Positions 33,965 through 42,414 of a stretch of 64,000 nt of DNA are shown here, in pieces. This DNA comes from Acidobacteriota bacterium (GTDB taxonomy: Bacteria > Acidobacteriota > Terriglobia > Terriglobales > Acidobacteriaceae), in assembly GCA_013289765.1 (NCBI GenBank), contig JABCZI010000004.1, positions 310,001 through 374,000 on the forward strand, given 5' to 3'. The number at the start of each line of letters is the position of its first letter. Position 1 is the first letter of the stretch. The notes beneath the pieces were generated by a model. The model ran no database searches, was not told the DNA's origin, and saw only the letters and a list, made by a program, of their open reading frames with translations. Made by a program: the position numbers and the translations under genes.

Positions 33965-35008
33965 TCACCTCAGGGAGGACTCCAATGAGGTGTCCCCTTT
34001 CGACGACTGCGATGCCTTTAACTGCTGTGCGACCATATCTCGAAGAGCTTCATAAGTCATCGCCCCGCTGAAGAAATGACCGTTGGCGAAGAAGCTGGGC
34101 GTTCCGGTAAGGCCCAGGTGCTTGCCTTCCGCGGTATCCTTCTGGACGGCGGCTGCTTCGGAGCCCGAGTCAAGGCAAGCGTCGAACTGTGTGGTATTCA
34201 GTTGAAGGGAACTTGCGTCTTGTTTGAGATCTGCAGGCTCCAGCTTCTTGTCCACAAAAAGCTTGTCGTGGAACTCCCAGAATTTGCCTTGCACTCCCGC
34301 GCAACGCGCGGCTTCAGCAGCCTTCTCTGCGTTTGGGTGCATGGGAAGAGGGAAATCCTTGTAGGCAATTGCCAGTTTGTCACCGAACTCTTTGTGCAGT
34401 TTATCCAACTCCACGTGTACTTTCTGGCAGTAGGGGCACTGGTAGTCAGCGAATTCAACCAGGACGACAGGAGCGTTCTTGGACCCAAGGATGGGCGAGC
34501 CGGCCAGATCAACAGAAGCGGAAGGCGGGGCAAGGTCGATCGTGATCTTGGCTTGGCTGCGCAAAGTTTTGAAGTAAGCAGCTTTCGCCTTGGTGGCTCG
34601 AGCTTCGTGAATATGTTGCCGAATCTTTTCCTTCATGTCCTGGTCAAACGGCTTATCCGTCTCCAAGCCTTCGTAATACACGTGGATCTGATCGTCCGTC
34701 GGTTCAGCGGGCAGTTTGCTGTTTACCTCTCGGTCGAGAAGTTGATCCACGGTCAGGCCTTGCTTCCGCGCCTGGGCCTCGAGAAGATGCTGGTCAATCA
34801 GTTCATCAAGTGCTTTGCGCTGCACTTCGTAATATGCATAGCGGGACTGGAGAAGCTTGCTTGCTTCTTGCTGATCCAGGTCCGCAGCGGTCAGCTTCTC
34901 TCCGTTGATTTCGGCTATGACCGCATTGCCGTCTGCGAGCATGGAGCTTTGGGCGAAAGCGGTGGATATACACAATCCAGCCGCCACAATAAACAAGGTG
35001 ATACGCAT
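33965..35008 (-). CDS. SurA-N-like/DsbA-like thioredoxin fusion
   Basis: 347 residues. A signal peptide (about 1-20) is followed by a helical domain with AEINGEKLTAADLDQQEASK and ALDELIDQHLLEAQARKQGL, resembling the N-terminal chaperone domain of SurA/PpiD-type proteins, without a parvulin domain. A DsbA-type thioredoxin domain occupies about 170-330: SKNAPVVLVEFADYQCPYCQ with active-site CPYC at 191-194, and a cis-Pro loop in LTGTPSFFANG. It likely oxidises or isomerises disulfides in the periplasm, the helical part perhaps holding unfolded clients. The two Cys-rich secreted proteins encoded immediately upstream on the same strand are plausible clients. A strong terminator follows. Confidence 0.87.
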   Translation of the reverse strand: MRITLFIVAAGLCISTAFAQSSMLADGNAVIAEINGEKLTAADLDQQEASKLLQSRYAYYEVQRKALDELIDQHLLEAQARKQGLTVDQLLDREVNSKLPAEPTDDQIHVYYEGLETDKPFDQDMKEKIRQHIHEARATKAKAAYFKTLRSQAKITIDLAPPSASVDLAGSPILGSKNAPVVLVEFADYQCPYCQKVHVELDKLHKEFGDKLAIAYKDFPLPMHPNAEKAAEAARCAGVQGKFWEFHDKLFVDKKLEPADLKQDASSLQLNTTQFDACLDSGSEAAAVQKDTAEGKHLGLTGTPSFFANGHFFSGAMTYEALRDMVAQQLKASQSSKGDTSLESSLR

Positions 35009-35138
35009 GGAGTCCTCCCTAAAGGGTGTAAGTGAGATGCACTTTCAAAAGGCGTTCCGGCACTGGTCAAATAACCAGTTTTCAAGTAAAAGAACCCAAG
35101 GGGTGGGGGAGGAAAATCTCCCCTCAGGCAAGTTAAGG

Positions 35139-35747
35139 TTAGTCACCCGTTCCGCAAGTGCACACGCCGCGACCGCTGCCAGTCTGCCTATGGATGAAGC
35201 ATGTCTCCTGCAGGTTGTTCAGTTCGGTCTGTATCAAGGTCGAATCGGCGAACTCTTCCTCGGTAAGGCCATTTGGAGTGAATTGAACATGAGTGGCCCA
35301 GGAGCGGAGGTCGGGTGTAGGAACGATGTTGTTCGGGAACCCACCCAATAGACTCGCACCTCCGGTCGGATCGCAGCCGGCAGCGCCAAGGTTCGGAGCT
35401 GCCGAAACGATCTTGATTACGCCGGTCTTCGGCTTGACGCCGTTCGCCGGGTTTGCTGTTAGGTTCCTGTTCACCGATAGTGTTCTCAAACCGTCGGGCG
35501 TGAGCAAGCAGCCGCAGCATTCCAGCTGTTCTTCAGTGTTATCAAATACGTAGATGTCGGCGCACAGGTTCAAACCGGCGTCCGCGCCCGGGTTGTCGAT
35601 GCGAACCGTGGCATCAGGGGTACTTTGCGCGTTGCTGTAGTATGTGACAAAGTAAGTGTCGTCCGGAAGCTGTGCCATAGCTGAGCCGGCACAGAGTACG
35701 GTCGCGATTGCGAAAACCGCTAAGCTGAAAATCCATGTTCGGGACAT
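35139..35747 (-). CDS. Secreted Cys-rich protein, paralogue A
   Basis: 202 residues with a signal peptide (SLAVFAIATVLCAGSAMAQ). The mature part shares with its neighbour the core CADIYVFD...E.L.CC.C...TPDGL.TL, then a block TGVIKIV, and TPDLRSW. At least nine Cys are present, including C-C-G-C and a final C-T-C-G. No known domain is recognised. It is 76 bp downstream of its paralogue and co-directional, with AAAAGGAGA before the ATG. Function unknown; the conserved Cys suggest a disulfide-stabilised extracellular fold or metal site. The DsbA-like gene follows 130 bp downstream. Confidence 0.8.
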   Translation of the reverse strand: MSRTWIFSLAVFAIATVLCAGSAMAQLPDDTYFVTYYSNAQSTPDATVRIDNPGADAGLNLCADIYVFDNTEEQLECCGCLLTPDGLRTLSVNRNLTANPANGVKPKTGVIKIVSAAPNLGAAGCDPTGGASLLGGFPNNIVPTPDLRSWATHVQFTPNGLTEEEFADSTLIQTELNNLQETCFIHRQTGSGRGVCTCGTGD

Positions 35748-35823
35748 TCGAAAATCTCCTTTTGTCGCCTTATCGGCGTTATCTCCCCATTGGGGTTATG
35801 CAAATCCCTCCCGCATCTGGTTC

Positions 35824-36405
35824 TCAATCGCAGGCTGGGTTGGTTCTGGCGCAAACTCCTGGCCCGCTTAGGTTCGGGACGCCGCTGCAGAGCACTTTCA
35901 GATCGTTGAGTTCCTGAGCAGAAAGCGGAGTTGCTTCAAACTCGCTCTCGGTGATCGTGCCATTGTTCTGAGGATTGACAATCCAGGAACGAAGTTCAGG
36001 AGTGGGTACCGGGCTCACTTCGTTGCAGTTCGATCCGGAATCAGAGACAATCTTAATCACTCCGTTGGTGGAAAACACTCCATTGGCTGGGTTGTTCGTC
36101 AACTGTGCCATCGTGAGGGTGAGCAGACCGTCGGGCGTGATGTTGCAATGGCAACACTCTTTGAGCTCCTGGTGCACGTCAAAAACGTAAACATCTGCGC
36201 ACAAGTTGCCGCCGGAGGTACCCGTGTTAATGATCTGAACGTCAGTGCCAGCGGCCGCGCCAGCAGATGTAACACCGCCACTGTAGTATGCAACCCAGAA
36301 TACATCTGATTGATTTTGTGCCCATGCGGTCCCTGAGCCAGTCAACACCAGGCCCACGACCATGGCCACCAGCAAGAACGCCATAAGCGTACGTGTTCGA
36401 AACAT
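35824..36405 (-). CDS. Secreted Cys-rich protein, paralogue B
   Basis: 193 residues with a signal peptide (LLVAMVVGLVLTGSGTAWAQ). The mature protein shares with paralogue A the opening W/F-V-x-Y-Y-S, CADVYVFDVHQELKECCHC, ITPDGLLTL, NPANGV, TNGVIKIVSDSG and TPELRSW. It has at least eight Cys, with two near the C-terminus (VCARTNPACD). The pair clearly arose by duplication and has since diverged to roughly 40 percent identity by eye. No family is recognised. Upstream 200 bp (36406-36606) separates it from the LuxR-type regulator gene; a ribosome-binding site AAGGAGAAAAC precedes the ATG. Confidence 0.8.
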   Translation of the reverse strand: MFRTRTLMAFLLVAMVVGLVLTGSGTAWAQNQSDVFWVAYYSGGVTSAGAAAGTDVQIINTGTSGGNLCADVYVFDVHQELKECCHCNITPDGLLTLTMAQLTNNPANGVFSTNGVIKIVSDSGSNCNEVSPVPTPELRSWIVNPQNNGTITESEFEATPLSAQELNDLKVLCSGVPNLSGPGVCARTNPACD

Positions 36406-36606
36406 TTTAGTTTTCTCCTTAGTTGCGCTACCGGTGGGGGAGGAGACTCGGCGTTTTAACGCGCCCGTACACTCTAGCGGCTCTTGCCGGTTTTACAATC
36501 CTCCATGTGGCCTAGTCTAAAGAGCTACTCCGGTCGATTACTAAGTAGTATCCGGCGCGGGCTACTCTTGGTGGGGTGAACTTGGCCACGAGAGAATTCG
36601 CTTCGA

Positions 36607-37146
36607 TCAAACCTTGCCGATTACCCTTCCGATAATGCCCGAGCGGGTGGAAACATTCATTTTCACCATGACCAGCCGGATAAATGCCTTCACCGTATTC
36701 GGGCTGATCTTCATACGCTGGGCAATCTCTTTGCTGGTTAGACCTTCCAGCAAGAACTGCACGGTTTCTTGTTCGCGCGCTGTCAAGCCGAAGCGCTCTG
36801 AAATCTCCGTAATTGTTACTGCCTCATTGCTTTGTCTTTCCAGTATGACGATCATTAGTCCCTTTGGAGGCCCTGAACCATTGGCGTAAATTCCTCCGCT
36901 ATCAAGGGGAAATGATCGACAAAGGTATTTCCGCTTGGCGGAGCGGAATTCACTCAGAAATCCCGTTGAAACCTTCTTTGCCAACAGATTGGAACGAATC
37001 TTATTGGTTAGCCAAGTGTCCACCTGGCGAATCTTTTCCGGCTGGTCCGGAAAAGTAAGTATCTGTAACGCTTCCCCATTACAGGCGAAAACACTCAGCG
37101 AATCGTCAACCACAATGAGGCCCGGACGGGCAGGAGCAATGTGCAT
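36607..37146 (-). CDS. LuxR-type regulator with PAS-like sensory half (paralogue)
   Basis: About 179 residues from the ATG at 37146, which follows AAAAAGGGA. The frame is open 83 codons further (to 37395), but the extra part has no domain and the shorter start matches the paralogue at 28233. The PAS-like half reads PGLIVVDDSLSVFACNGEAL; the C-terminal half is a LuxR helix-turn-helix with FGLTAREQETVQFLLEGLTS, then KEIAQRMKISPNTVKAFIRL. No receiver domain. It is transcribed towards the Cys-rich genes and is the first gene of the minus-strand run. Expected to regulate them; the signal is unknown. Confidence 0.82.
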   Translation of the reverse strand: MHIAPARPGLIVVDDSLSVFACNGEALQILTFPDQPEKIRQVDTWLTNKIRSNLLAKKVSTGFLSEFRSAKRKYLCRSFPLDSGGIYANGSGPPKGLMIVILERQSNEAVTITEISERFGLTAREQETVQFLLEGLTSKEIAQRMKISPNTVKAFIRLVMVKMNVSTRSGIIGRVIGKV

Positions 37147-37531
37147 TGGTTCCCTTTTTAGGCGACTGCGCTCAGCCGCCTCAGACGAATTGACTTGGCC
37201 CCCAGGGCCCACGAAATAAGGGATCCCGCTCTGGAGATGGCAACCTTCGTTTGGCCGTTGCCAACCTCTCGCAAACTTTTTAATGTCTTTTTTCGAACAC
37301 AGGTAATAGCTTCCCGGCGGAACGAGACCTTCGCACATACCCGGGGGGAGGAATTGGGGAGAATTGTGCCACAATAAGCTTGGCGGGAGGTACAAATCTA
37401 TTGTTGTAGTTCCTTGGAACTAATCCGTTTGTCCTAATCCAAAAGTCCTATGCTTTAGCATCTTCAACTTGTGGCTCGACGTGCGACATCGAACGTACAG
37501 GTCTCGCTCCTGTCCTAAGCTTTGGTCTCGT
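37147..37531. other. Non-coding gap with a 14-bp tandem duplication
   Basis: The open frame upstream of the LuxR gene covers 37147-37395 but has no recognisable protein features. TAATCCGTTTGTCC (37421-37434) is followed by TAATCCAAAAGTCC (37435-37448), ten of 14 identical. The rest shows no gene. Confidence 0.5.
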
Positions 37532-37822
37532 TTAACTTGCCTTTGGTAAGGCGGGTTTGTGCACTATGGGCTTTTTTACTGTTTCTTCTTCGGAACCCTT
37601 GTCTGTAGGAACGGCAAGCAAATGAGTGCCGCCGCGATTACCGCGCGCACTCACAGCGCTTAATCGTGCGTCGAACTGCAGAATCACCGCGTGCCATGCT
37701 GTATCTACAATTGCACGCATCTTCTCGAGGCGCGTCCGTGGCACGGGCACTTCGTAGAGCGCGGCTCGGTACTTCTCGATCCACAAGTCTTCCGCATTCC
37801 GAGGATCACCATTAGTGTTCAT
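37532..37822 (-). CDS. Small hypothetical protein (96 aa)
   Basis: ATG at 37822, with AGGA eight bases upstream, encodes 96 residues; a longer start at 37885 adds 21 residues of little character. The sequence is hydrophilic: AEDLWIEKYRAALYEVPVPR, then a helix around TAWHAVILQFDARLS, and a Lys/Pro-rich tail. No signal, membrane helix or domain is seen. It points the same way as the LuxR-regulated locus but is separated from it by about 390 bp. Function unknown. Confidence 0.55.
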   Translation of the reverse strand: MNTNGDPRNAEDLWIEKYRAALYEVPVPRTRLEKMRAIVDTAWHAVILQFDARLSAVSARGNRGGTHLLAVPTDKGSEEETVKKPIVHKPALPKAS

Positions 37823-38069
37823 AGGAAGAGTCCTGCAGCTGAATAGTTGCTTGAATGCCTTATAGCCGTTGCACGGCATCATCACAAGCCTCTGAAAGAA
37901 CTAGTCGATTGGGTTAGAGAGAAGTTGCGACGATCCAGCGTAAACCCCTTCTTCCTTGTGCCAAATCCCGCCCGAGTTGAATAAACCACTCTCTCCACAG
38001 AATGTTTAATGCAAATAAAAACAAATCAGAACGTCGTAATCCACCGGACGGATTAGGCTAAGAGGCTAA

Positions 38070-38098
38070 TTGACAGGTACTACTCTGCAATAGATACT
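38070..38098 (+). promoter_or_regulatory. Sigma70-type promoter of the GAF-AMIN gene
   Basis: TTGACA (38070-38075), 17-bp spacer, GATACT (38093-38098). Transcription would begin near 38105, downstream of the ATG at 38099, which therefore cannot be the translation start from this promoter; this argues for the ATG at 38138. The region 37823-38137 holds nothing else recognisable. Confidence 0.65.
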
Positions 38099-38137
38099 AT
38101 GCGTTTTGAATCGCGCGAACTGCATTTGGGGCTTGGA

Positions 38138-39649
38138 ATGGCGCTCAGGAAAACAGAGTGGAACCGCGTAACCGTCCCATTGGCCGAAGTGGGCACGGCA
38201 GTCCGGCGACAGCCCCAAAGTCCGGCGCTAAATCTCGTAACCGACAATGCTCGACGGGATCATTCTGAGCAACCTGATCCTCCGCTGAAACACTCGCAAG
38301 ATGACGATGTCTTGCAGGCATTGTTGTCGTTTGCCGCTCTGCACGAGCAATTGAACAAGCCAAAAAATCTGGCGCGGCACACGAACTCCGACGGCGGACT
38401 GTGGACCACCCGCCTTGAAGAAGCGCAGGTGTTCGCTCTCGACGAGGTACTTCAAATCGTCGCCGAACGGGCAGTGGCGATCACGGGGGCAGCCGGATCG
38501 GCGATTGCTCTAGCTGAGAACAACGAGATTGTGATGCGCGCCGCGGCGGGTACCATCCGGCCGGAAGAGGGCGCGCGCATCGACTGCGATTCGGTCTTCT
38601 CGCGAACCTGCTTCCACATGGCGCAGACTGTGAATTGTGATGATACTGAGTCAGACGAGCGGGTAAACCAACAGGTGTGCCGAAGCTTGGGCGCGCGCTC
38701 CATCGTTGCGGTACCTCTGTTTGGCCGGCAGCGTGTGATTGGGCTGCTGGAGACATATTCGGCGTTGCCTTTCGGTTTCAATCACACTGATATCCGCACC
38801 CTTAAGAATCTCGCTGAACTGATACACGTAGCTTTGAAGCCGGAGGATGAAGATCGCTTCGCGGAGTCCTCGCAAACCGCCGTAACCAGGTTGGAATCCA
38901 TCGCGGATGAAACGACAGCGGATTATACGCGGGTAATGCAAGCGCAGGATAAACCACCGCTCGAATCAGAGGAGTCGCCGGTTCCAGAGTGGTGTTTCCC
39001 CGTTCAAAGAAATCGAATGCAGGCGCAACCGGAAGAATCGAAGAGCGCTACCCTCCGTTCTGACATCCTGCTGCTGCTGGTGTCCATCGCCATTGTCGCG
39101 GTACTTGCAGAAGGAGCGTGGTGGAACCCGAAGACGACGCCTTTACGCACAGGAGTAACACAGACTGAAAAAGAGCGAGCACAAACGCTCGCCTCCGCAA
39201 AGACCGCTCCTTCTTTATCTTCATCGATTGCGGGCGCAGCTGCAGATCGCACTGCGGTTTCCGATACCGCCAGGTCTCTAAATTCGCTGGCCCCGAAAAA
39301 GAATCTAGCGAGTTTTCCTCGAGTTACTGGAATCGAGCACCGGTCCTCCAGGGAGTCCAGCACGGTGGTGTTTAAGCTGGACGATCCGGTGCAGTACGAG
39401 GTGCATCGGCTGGCGGGACCCGAACGCATTTACTTTGACCTGCACAACACTGAATTGGCACCAGACCTGGCTGGGAAATCGATCAAGGTCGGCGATGCCC
39501 TGCTCGACCGCATCCGTGTAGCACAGCTCGCGGTCGGCACGACGCGAATTGTGCTGCAAACGAAGGTTCCTTCTGATTTCTCGGCGAAGATTGAGCGCAC
39601 CCCATATCGGCTGGTTGTGGAGTTACGCAAGATTCCGTCTACGCGATGA
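38138..39649 (+). CDS. GAF-TM-AMIN domain protein
   Basis: 503 residues from the ATG at 38138, which follows GGGGCTTGGA; an ATG at 38099 lies inside the promoter. A GAF domain (roughly residues 100-235 here) is seen in LDEVLQIVAERAVAITGAAG, FSRTCFHMAQTVNCDDTESD and LGARSIVAVPLFGRQRVIGL. Then come a linker, one membrane helix (SDILLLLVSIAIVAVLAEGA, about 306-328), a Ser/Ala-rich spacer and a C-terminal AMIN domain (about 400-500: YEVHRLAGPERIYFDLHNTE, DRIRVAQLAVGTTRIVL, ERTPYRLVVELRK). The GAF part would be cytoplasmic, the AMIN part periplasmic. AMIN domains usually target amidases and secretins to peptidoglycan. This combination is unusual; see findings. Confidence 0.85.
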   Translation: MALRKTEWNRVTVPLAEVGTAVRRQPQSPALNLVTDNARRDHSEQPDPPLKHSQDDDVLQALLSFAALHEQLNKPKNLARHTNSDGGLWTTRLEEAQVFALDEVLQIVAERAVAITGAAGSAIALAENNEIVMRAAAGTIRPEEGARIDCDSVFSRTCFHMAQTVNCDDTESDERVNQQVCRSLGARSIVAVPLFGRQRVIGLLETYSALPFGFNHTDIRTLKNLAELIHVALKPEDEDRFAESSQTAVTRLESIADETTADYTRVMQAQDKPPLESEESPVPEWCFPVQRNRMQAQPEESKSATLRSDILLLLVSIAIVAVLAEGAWWNPKTTPLRTGVTQTEKERAQTLASAKTAPSLSSSIAGAAADRTAVSDTARSLNSLAPKKNLASFPRVTGIEHRSSRESSTVVFKLDDPVQYEVHRLAGPERIYFDLHNTELAPDLAGKSIKVGDALLDRIRVAQLAVGTTRIVLQTKVPSDFSAKIERTPYRLVVELRKIPSTR

Positions 39650-39972
39650 CACGCGGCGCAAGCTGATAAGAAACCAATAGATTCACAACTTCGACGTGGT
39701 CCCCTCGACCCTTCAAAAACGAAAACTCCTAACAGCGTAGAAGACCCCCTCCTTGTTGGTGATGAAGAGGCAGAGTTAGCTCCGCCTCCTCGGGCCACCG
39801 AAAGGCATGCACTCAGCATAGGGTGAGCGTTATTGGGCAGACGCCCAAATCCCGACTTAGTAGGGTGGACAGTGGATCACGCGGTACTCTGCATCCGGTC
39901 GCGCTCGAAATCAACTATGAGGCACCGACGCAGGAGAGGCAGCGCTAGGTGAGAGACAAAGGAGTTGTAATT
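39650..39972. other. Non-coding gap between GAF-AMIN and SYLF genes
   Basis: No gene is visible. A short hairpin TTGGGC/GCCCAA (39833-39838/39843-39848, loop AGACa) lies in the middle, and a weaker inverted repeat GAGGC.../GCCTC near 39767-39787. AAAGGAG at 39958-39964 is the ribosome-binding site of the next gene. Confidence 0.5.
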
Positions 39973-40668
39973 ATGAAGAAGCTCGTGTTGCCGGCTGCCA
40001 TGCTGAGCTTGGCGAGCCTGTGCTGGGCGGGATCAGATCGCAGGGATGCCGTCGATCGGCTGAATAATGCGGCCAAAGTGCTGGACGAGATCATGGCCGC
40101 ACCGGACCGGCGCATTCCTGACGAGATCATGAAGCAGGCAAAGTGCGTGGCAGTCGTACCCCATTTGATAAAAGGGGGATTCGTCTTTGGAGCGGAGCAC
40201 GGAAGGGGTGTGGCCACTTGCCGGACCGCAGAGGACTGGAGCGCGCCGGCATTCATAAAAATTGCAGGTGGAAGCTGGGGAACGCAAATCGGCGCGGAAG
40301 CGGTGGACCTGATAATGGTGATCAAGAGCGAAAAGGGCATGCAGAAGCTGCTATCGAGCAAATTCGAAATCGGAAGGGACGCATCGGTGGCCACGGGGCC
40401 CGTGGGACGGCATTCTTCGGAGAACACCGATTTGAAGCTGGATGTCCTGATCCTGACCTACTCCCGTGCCAAGGGTGCTTTCATTGGATTTACATTCAAG
40501 GGCGCATTGGTCCGCGCCGACAACCGTTCCAGGCGTGCACTATACGGGCCGAGCGTCAGCACCCGGGCCACGCTGCTGGGGCGGGTGCGGACGCCTGCTG
40601 CGGCAGGACCGTTTCTTGACGCGGTCAGAGGAGCCAAAGCCCAGGCGATAGCGCAGGCGAGAAAGTGA
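39973..40668 (+). CDS. SYLF (YSC84-like) lipid-binding protein
   Basis: 231 residues from the ATG at 39973, which has AAAGGAG nine bases upstream; an in-frame start 24 bp earlier lacks one. A signal peptide (KKLVLPAAMLSLASLCWAGS) is followed by the SYLF fold: ECVAV-like KCVAVVPHLIKGGFVFG, GVATCRTAEDWSAPAFIKIA, GGSWGTQIGAEAVDLIMVI, and AGRDASVATGPVGRH-like GRDASVATGPVGRHSSEN, then YSRAKGAFIGFTFKGALV. SYLF domains bind phosphoinositides in eukaryotes; bacterial secreted members are common in acidobacteria and proteobacteria and are of unknown use. Single-gene unit, convergent with the following gene. Confidence 0.92.
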   Translation: MKKLVLPAAMLSLASLCWAGSDRRDAVDRLNNAAKVLDEIMAAPDRRIPDEIMKQAKCVAVVPHLIKGGFVFGAEHGRGVATCRTAEDWSAPAFIKIAGGSWGTQIGAEAVDLIMVIKSEKGMQKLLSSKFEIGRDASVATGPVGRHSSENTDLKLDVLILTYSRAKGAFIGFTFKGALVRADNRSRRALYGPSVSTRATLLGRVRTPAAAGPFLDAVRGAKAQAIAQARK

Positions 40669-40732
40669 AATTGGCCTGGATTTCAATTCCACCACTTGGC
40701 CTATTTATCCTGGCGAAGAATTTTTTTGTCGC

Positions 40733-40816
40733 TGTCGGACTGCGCCGCAAGCACGCAGTCACGCGCGAACGAATTTAGCCCCGCAGGAAACTTAAAACTT
40801 GCGCCTCAGTCCGACA
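40733..40816. repeat. Long interrupted inverted repeat between convergent genes
   Basis: TGTCGGACTG (40733-40742) pairs with CAGTCCGACA (40807-40816), and inside it CGCAAG (40746-40751) pairs with CTTGCG (40798-40803). The loop of about 46 nt can be extended further. It lies between the SYLF stop (40668) and the end of the convergent MmgE/PrpD gene (40912). Possibly a bidirectional terminator or mRNA-stabilising structure. Confidence 0.55.
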
Positions 40817-40911
40817 AAGCTTTGTTCGCATTTGGGCGGAATATGAAAAACGACTACTTTCTCTGGGTCGGGAGCTCCGGCATTTCCCTCAAGGAAACAC
40901 GACAGAGTGAA

Positions 40912-42414
40912 TTATGAAACTTGCAGCAAGGGACGAAGCTCCCGGATGTTCTTAACGCTATCAATATTAAGCACTCGGTCGATCAATTTCGTCACCTTCG
41001 CAGCACCGAGAACGGGCGTCATTAAGCCGCGGGCTTTGGCAACAATCTCGTCCCGAGTCATCGGATTCTCGGGAGTGCCGCGAGCATTCTCGACGCGCTC
41101 AGTGAGATGAGTCCCATCGACGAGTTCGATCTCGACGATTCCCACTCGAGTGGGTAAGAGGCGCTCAAGTTCGTCATCCCCAACCAGTTCAACCTTCGCA
41201 CGTTCGCGGAGAACCGCCGGGTCCTGCATACGCGCTCTGTCGTGAGCCGAATGGAACGACAGCGTTTTATCAATTAACATCACTGCAACCAAATACTGGA
41301 CATTGATATCGGGCATTTCGCGGTTGTTCACGCGTTCGGCCTGGCTTGTGGCCGAACGTACGACGACGTGCTTAACATCGCTGGCTTCGAATGGATGCTT
41401 CTTTCTTAAGTTCTCGATCGCATCCATGAGCGACAGAATCGGACCTCCCGTCGTCCAGTCCTTAATGCTTGTCAGCGATACTTCGAAGCGGGTGCCAAGC
41501 TGTTCGATCAACTTCGCGGGATCAGCCTTTGGAGCGTAGGATTTCACGAAATTTTGCGGACCGGAAAGGACATCTTTCATGCCGGTCCATCCTGATTTCA
41601 CAAGCAGGGCAGCGGTAACGCCATTTCGCGCGCCCATTGCGCCGAACAGAAAGCCTTTTTCGATGTGCTCAAGATCGTCACGCCACGTACCCACGCCGGC
41701 GCCAGCCTGTTGAGTCGCATAGTCAAGCAGCCAGCACATCTGCTGGGCATCCAGACCGGCGACGCAGCCACTGGCGGCGGCCGCTCCCATCGTTCCCACC
41801 AGGTTGTGGGTCTCGGTTAAAACGCCGCCTTTCAGGGTCTTGTAGGCTCTCATTCCAATGTCGTAGCCGAGAGTTACCGCACGCAGAAAATGCGCTCCAC
41901 TGATTTGAAATTGCTCGCCAATCGCCAACGCGGCGGGTACAACAGCGCAGCCGGGATGTGCCCCGCCTGCGGTGTAATCGTCATCGCTCTCGTCCGAATG
42001 AGCCAGTTCTCCGTTGGCGAAAGCCGCGTCAATCGGGCCGCAGAGGATCTTCGACGCGACAACCGTAGCGACCTTCTGACCCCCTCCATAGGCCCGAGCG
42101 AACTGAATCGCGTCGCGCCCTGGCGGCAACTCAGACCCGGAGACCATGGCTGCGATGGTGTCGAGGATGTGATGCTTCGCATCTTGCACGACTTTTTCCG
42201 GAAGCTCGGTTGTGCCGGCAGCAGCCATGTAGGTGCTCAGTTTGAGCATCACCGGGCTCAGGTCGGACGCGGCTGCTTCCAATCCGAGTGCTTCCAATTT
42301 GGCTAAAAAGACGGTAGCAGGAAGAAGCCAAAGAGCACTCTGCAACAGATGACGCCTCGTAAGAACGCCGGTACTGCTCTCGATAACTGCCTTTGTGCTC
42401 TGCTCGTGGTCCAT
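40912..42414 (-). CDS. MmgE/PrpD-family protein with Tat-like N-terminus
   Basis: 500 residues. The N-terminus LTRRHLLQSALWLLPATVF resembles a twin-arginine signal, which is unusual because 2-methylcitrate dehydratase relatives are cytoplasmic. The MmgE/PrpD core follows (HHILDTIAAMVSGSELPPGR, VATVVASKILCGPIDAAFAN, GELAHSDESDDDYTAGGAHP, GCAVVPAALAIGEQFQISG). H-S-D-x-D-D is the family's conserved region. These enzymes dehydrate or isomerise hydroxy-di- and tricarboxylates (PrpD, aconitate decarboxylase). Last gene of the minus-strand tartrate-like locus, 124 bp after the transporter gene. Substrate not defined; an exported location is inferred only from the N-terminus. Confidence 0.87.
   Translation of the reverse strand: MDHEQSTKAVIESSTGVLTRRHLLQSALWLLPATVFLAKLEALGLEAAASDLSPVMLKLSTYMAAAGTTELPEKVVQDAKHHILDTIAAMVSGSELPPGRDAIQFARAYGGGQKVATVVASKILCGPIDAAFANGELAHSDESDDDYTAGGAHPGCAVVPAALAIGEQFQISGAHFLRAVTLGYDIGMRAYKTLKGGVLTETHNLVGTMGAAAASGCVAGLDAQQMCWLLDYATQQAGAGVGTWRDDLEHIEKGFLFGAMGARNGVTAALLVKSGWTGMKDVLSGPQNFVKSYAPKADPAKLIEQLGTRFEVSLTSIKDWTTGGPILSLMDAIENLRKKHPFEASDVKHVVVRSATSQAERVNNREMPDINVQYLVAVMLIDKTLSFHSAHDRARMQDPAVLRERAKVELVGDDELERLLPTRVGIVEIELVDGTHLTERVENARGTPENPMTRDEIVAKARGLMTPVLGAAKVTKLIDRVLNIDSVKNIRELRPLLQVS

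Noticed and set aside
37147..37395. 83-codon N-terminal extension of the LuxR paralogue
   Set aside because: No domain, and the ATG at 37146 has the ribosome-binding site and gives the length of its paralogue.
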